Source: Acidimicrobiia bacterium (GTDB lineage: Bacteria > Actinomycetota > Acidimicrobiia > IMCC26256 > JAENVU01). Taken from it: 7,968 bases of DNA. The translations under genes and the position numbers were made by a program. Position 1 is the first letter of the stretch. Each line of letters begins with the position of its first letter. Positions 5,306 to 7,968 of this stretch are shown piece after piece. The stretch is from positions 1-7,968 of the forward strand of contig JADGON010000231.1 in the NCBI GenBank assembly GCA_017882945.1. The letters are read 5' to 3'. A model generated the notes under the pieces. The model had not been told where the DNA came from. It saw only the letters and a list, made by a program, of their open reading frames with translations, and ran no database searches.

Positions 5306-7828
5306 ATGTCGGTGAGCGAGCTCCCACCGGAGGCGCTCACGCCCCGTCTCGAGCCGCCGCCGGAGGTTCCCGCCCCGCCCGACGCGGTGCTCCCGCCCGA
5401 CGACCCAGATCTCCGGTCGGCGTGGCGCGGGTTGGCGATCGTGGTCGTCGTCACGTGCTGCGTGGTCGTGTTCTGGCAGCTCAACCCGAGTCTCCTGCTG
5501 CGCGACACGACCGCGAACGGCGGCGACATGGGCGCGCACGTCTGGTTCCCCGCCTACCTGCGTGACCACCTCCTGCCGTCGTGGCGGATCGCGGGCTGGT
5601 CGAACGACTGGTTCGCCGGTTTTCCCGCCGGGCAGTTCTACTTCCCGCTGCCCGCGCTGCTCGTGGTGCTCCTCGACTTCTTCCTGCCGTACAACGTCGC
5701 GTTCAAGCTCGTCACCGCCCTCGGCCCGGTGCTCCTGCCACTGAGCGCGTACGGCCTGGCCCGTGGATTGAAGGTTCGCCGCCCCGGCCCCGAGCTCTTC
5801 GCGGTGGCGGCGACGCTGTTCCTGTTCTTCAAGGGGATCGGTGGCGCAGAAGGAAGCCACGACGCGACGATCACGTTCAACCAGCGCATCATGGGCGGGC
5901 CCATCGTCAGCGGCCTGGCGGGGGAGTACTCCTTCACTCTGGCCCTCGCGCTCGGCCTCGGCTTCCTCGGAGCGTTGGCGTACGCGCTGCGCGAACGCCG
6001 GCGCCTCTGGCTTCCCGCGGTGCTGCTCGCGGCGACGATCTTGTGCCACATCGTCGTCGCCATCTTCGTGGTGATCGGCGCGGTCGTGGTGTGGCTCTTC
6101 CACCGCCCGATCCGGAGCTTCACCCGCGCCGGGGCGATCGGGGCGGTCGCTGCGCTGCTCACGGCGTTCTGGTCGGTTCCGCTGCTCGCCACGTTCGGGT
6201 ACACGGCGAACATGCGCTACGAGAAGCTCACCTGGTACCTCGACTACCTCTTTCCCACCCAGCTCTGGTGGGTCTACGCGCTGGCGCTCGCCGGCGCGGT
6301 GATCGGGATGGTGCGGCGCGACCGGGCGGTGCTCACGCTCCTGACCCTCACGCTCGCCTTTGCCGCGGTCTTCCGGTTGTGGCCCGAGCTCCACGCCTGG
6401 AACCTGCGCTTCCTGCCGTTCTGGTACATCGGGCTCTACCTGCTCGCGGCCGTCGGAGTCACCGAGATCGTGCGGGGGATCGCGCAGCAGGCGGGGCTGG
6501 TCTGGTTGGGCCCGCCTCCCGCCCTGGGCGAGGACTGGTCCTTCGACCCCGTGGTGGACGCGCGCCGCTTCCGGCTGGTGAAGAGCGTGTTCGCGATCAC
6601 CCTGGTGGTGCTGCTCACCACGGGTGGTCTCATCTACGCCCACGTGGATCGCGGGTTTCTCGACTTCTGGGCTGAGTGGAACTACTCCGGGTACCAGGAC
6701 ACCTCCGCGTCGAGCGACAAGCCGAAGCCCTACGCCGAGTACCACGACCTGATGACCACGATGGGCAAGCTCCCCCCGGGGCGCGCCATGTGGGAAGGCG
6801 GCCAGGCGATCGACACCTACGGCACCTCGCTCGCACTGATGCTGCTGCCGTACTGGACCCATGGCCGCATCACGTCCATGGAGGGCCTGTACTACGAGTC
6901 GGCGGCGACCACGCCGTTCCACTTCATGGCCGTCGCGCCCCTGTCGGGTCCCGGCAACGCGTCGAACCCCGTGCGCGGGCTCGACTACCGCACGATCGTG
7001 GACTTCGACCTCGGCGTCCGCTACCTGCAGCTCCTCGGTGTCCGCTACTACATGGCGTACTCACCGGAAGCGAAGGCGCGCGCCGACGAGAACGCCAACC
7101 TGCACCTGGTGGCGCGGGTGCGGGACCGCGACGGGGTGGCGCCGCTCGGGTGGAGCATCTACGAGGTCCGCAACCAGGCGACCGTTGCGCCGCTGCGATT
7201 CGAGCCGGTGGTGGTGACCCCGCACGCGGGGACCCAGTCCCAATGCTTCGGGCGCCCGATCCCTCAGGGCCAGCACGACCCGGAGCTGGGGCCGTGGGAG
7301 TGCACGGCGGCCCGATGGTGGGACGACCCGACCGCCCTCGACCGCCCGCTCGCGGCCGGCGGACCGCCAAGCTGGGAACGGGTGCCCGCATCCCATGCGA
7401 ACACCGCACCGCGCCGCCGCCTCCCTGCGGTCAAGGTCTCCAACGTCCACGAGACCGACAATTCCGTCTCGTTCAACGTGTCCCGCACGGGCGTTCCGGT
7501 GGTGGTGCGCACTTCCTACTTCCCGAACTGGGAGGCGAGCGGGGCAGACGGCCCGTGGCGCCTCACCCCGAACTTCATGGTCGTGGTGCCGACCTCGCGC
7601 TCGGTCACCTTGCACTACGCGCGATCGGCGCCCGAGATCATCGGGATCGGCCTCTCGGTCGTGGGCGTGGCGGGCCTCGTCGGCCTGGTCGTCTGGCGGC
7701 CCCGGGACCCCGAGACGGAGGGTCGGCCGCACGACTCCGAGGACACCCCGGGAGGCGGCACGCCCGGCGACGGCGGCCCGGAGCCTGAACAACCCACCGA
7801 GAACGAGCAGGTCCCGGAGCTAGCATGA
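5306..7828 (+). CDS. Large multi-pass membrane protein, GT-C-like glycosyltransferase / PTPS-related membrane family
   Basis: 840 residues from ATG 5306 (838 if GTG 5312). After a Pro-rich cytoplasmic start (1-38), helix 1 (about 42-58) leads to the first outer loop with GGDMGAH (D74, H78) and GWSNDWFAGFP (D101), the arrangement of acidic residues in loop 1 typical of GT-C enzymes, which take sugars from polyprenyl-phosphate donors at the outer face. Ten or more hydrophobic helices fill the region up to about residue 450. An extracytoplasmic domain follows (about 455-775), containing C647 and C666 (possible disulphide) and the SYFPNW segment (737-742) followed by a PNFM strand seen in YfhO-like GT-C proteins. 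A last helix (about 778-797) and a disordered acidic 43-residue tail end it. Such proteins are often annotated as 6-pyruvoyl-tetrahydropterin synthase-related membrane proteins although no synthase activity is implied. The phosphomannomutase gene 45 bp downstream supports a sugar-transfer role. Acceptor and donor are unknown. Confidence 0.8.
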   Translation: MSVSELPPEALTPRLEPPPEVPAPPDAVLPPDDPDLRSAWRGLAIVVVVTCCVVVFWQLNPSLLLRDTTANGGDMGAHVWFPAYLRDHLLPSWRIAGWSNDWFAGFPAGQFYFPLPALLVVLLDFFLPYNVAFKLVTALGPVLLPLSAYGLARGLKVRRPGPELFAVAATLFLFFKGIGGAEGSHDATITFNQRIMGGPIVSGLAGEYSFTLALALGLGFLGALAYALRERRRLWLPAVLLAATILCHIVVAIFVVIGAVVVWLFHRPIRSFTRAGAIGAVAALLTAFWSVPLLATFGYTANMRYEKLTWYLDYLFPTQLWWVYALALAGAVIGMVRRDRAVLTLLTLTLAFAAVFRLWPELHAWNLRFLPFWYIGLYLLAAVGVTEIVRGIAQQAGLVWLGPPPALGEDWSFDPVVDARRFRLVKSVFAITLVVLLTTGGLIYAHVDRGFLDFWAEWNYSGYQDTSASSDKPKPYAEYHDLMTTMGKLPPGRAMWEGGQAIDTYGTSLALMLLPYWTHGRITSMEGLYYESAATTPFHFMAVAPLSGPGNASNPVRGLDYRTIVDFDLGVRYLQLLGVRYYMAYSPEAKARADENANLHLVARVRDRDGVAPLGWSIYEVRNQATVAPLRFEPVVVTPHAGTQSQCFGRPIPQGQHDPELGPWECTAARWWDDPTALDRPLAAGGPPSWERVPASHANTAPRRRLPAVKVSNVHETDNSVSFNVSRTGVPVVVRTSYFPNWEASGADGPWRLTPNFMVVVPTSRSVTLHYARSAPEIIGIGLSVVGVAGLVGLVVWRPRDPETEGRPHDSEDTPGGGTPGDGGPEPEQPTENEQVPELA
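7821..7826 (+). promoter_or_regulatory. Possible -10 element for the phosphomannomutase gene
   Basis: TAGCAT fits TAnnnT and overlaps the last codons of the preceding gene. It would start transcription near 7833, giving a leader of about 40 bases. No -35 is clear, and the gene may instead be read through from upstream. Confidence 0.25.
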
Positions 7829-7873
7829 TCGTCCCGCCTTCCCCGGCGGTGAGGATCTTGAGGCCCCCACACC

Positions 7874-7968
7874 GTGGCCGACGCGCTCGAAACCATCTTC
7901 AAGGCGTACGACGTGCGCGGGATCTATCCCGACGAGATCGATGAGTCCGTCGCGAAGAAGATCGGCAA
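7874..7968 (+). CDS. manB: Phosphomannomutase/phosphoglucomutase, N-terminal part (cut by window end)
   Basis: 31 complete codons are present. GTG 7874 is the only possible start, because an in-frame TGA lies at 7859-7861 and no other start precedes the conserved block. A modest GAGG (7860-7863) lies ten bases upstream. The segment IFKAYDVRGIYPDEIDE is the N-terminal signature of alpha-D-phosphohexomutases of the ManB/AlgC type: the K-x-Y-D-x-R-G-I block lines the active site. These enzymes interconvert hexose 6-phosphates and 1-phosphates through a phosphoserine located further downstream, outside this window. Mannose-1-phosphate leads to GDP-mannose and polyprenyl-phosphate-mannose for envelope glycans. 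Mannose versus glucose preference cannot be told from this fragment; the symbol follows the usual actinobacterial annotation of this locus. Confidence 0.85.
   Translation, partial: MADALETIFKAYDVRGIYPDEIDESVAKKIG

Noticed and set aside
5177..6922. A 581-residue open frame on the minus strand over the GT-C-like gene
   Set aside because: The composition is Arg/Gly/His/Glu-rich low complexity, and the plus-strand gene has clear membrane helices and motifs.
7834..7849. Small hairpin (CCGCC with GGCGG, six-base loop) before manB, considered as a terminator
   Set aside because: A five-base-pair stem without a T tract is weak, and such G/C arms are frequent here; it might only shape the leader.

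Overview
This is a GC-rich bacterial chromosome segment, most likely from an actinobacterium. An Acidimicrobiia-like lineage is my best guess. The pointers are the strong G/C bias at third codon positions, GTG starts, TAnnnT -10 motifs (one placed for a leaderless mRNA), and a gene set that recalls the conserved actinobacterial envelope locus (large glycosyltransferase - DUF5719 protein - small Cys-motif protein - phosphomannomutase). The organism call is inference; no rRNA or other marker gene is present.

Layout. (1) Positions 1-2034, plus strand: the tail of a membrane protein that may be a large glycosyltransferase, a secreted membrane-anchored DUF5719-like protein built from four internal repeats, and a membrane-anchored thioredoxin-fold protein. 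All are joined by 4-base start/stop overlaps, so this is a tight operon. (2) Positions 2031-4019, minus strand: the AAA+ membrane protease FtsH, tail-to-tail with the thioredoxin gene, with stop codons overlapping in a TTAG. (3) Positions 4020-4163: a divergent promoter region with a 7-bp-arm dyad midway between the ftsH and CPBP promoters. (4) Positions 4164-4877, plus strand: a CPBP-family intramembrane protease. (5) Positions 4878-5001: an intergenic region with four direct repeats of about 10 bp, a small dyad and a very good Shine-Dalgarno. (6) Positions 5002-5172: a 56-residue four-cysteine zinc-ribbon-like protein, followed by a strong hairpin terminator. (7) Positions 5306-7828: an 840-residue multi-pass GT-C-like membrane protein. 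(8) Position 7874 to the window end: the N-terminus of a phosphomannomutase/phosphoglucomutase (ManB type).

How the genes may work together. The two flanks read as cell-envelope glycan assembly: ManB supplies sugar-1-phosphate, lipid-linked donors would feed the GT-C-like enzyme on the outer face of the membrane, and the GT and DUF5719 proteins lie in the same locus. The middle block is membrane quality control (FtsH and a CPBP protease) with a thioredoxin-fold protein beside it. I see no mobile element, CRISPR array, tRNA or rRNA. Nothing here clearly amounts to an undescribed system. The most unusual items are the zinc-ribbon microprotein with its repeat-bearing leader, the four-repeat architecture of the DUF5719-like protein, and the symmetrical operator-like dyad between two membrane protease genes.
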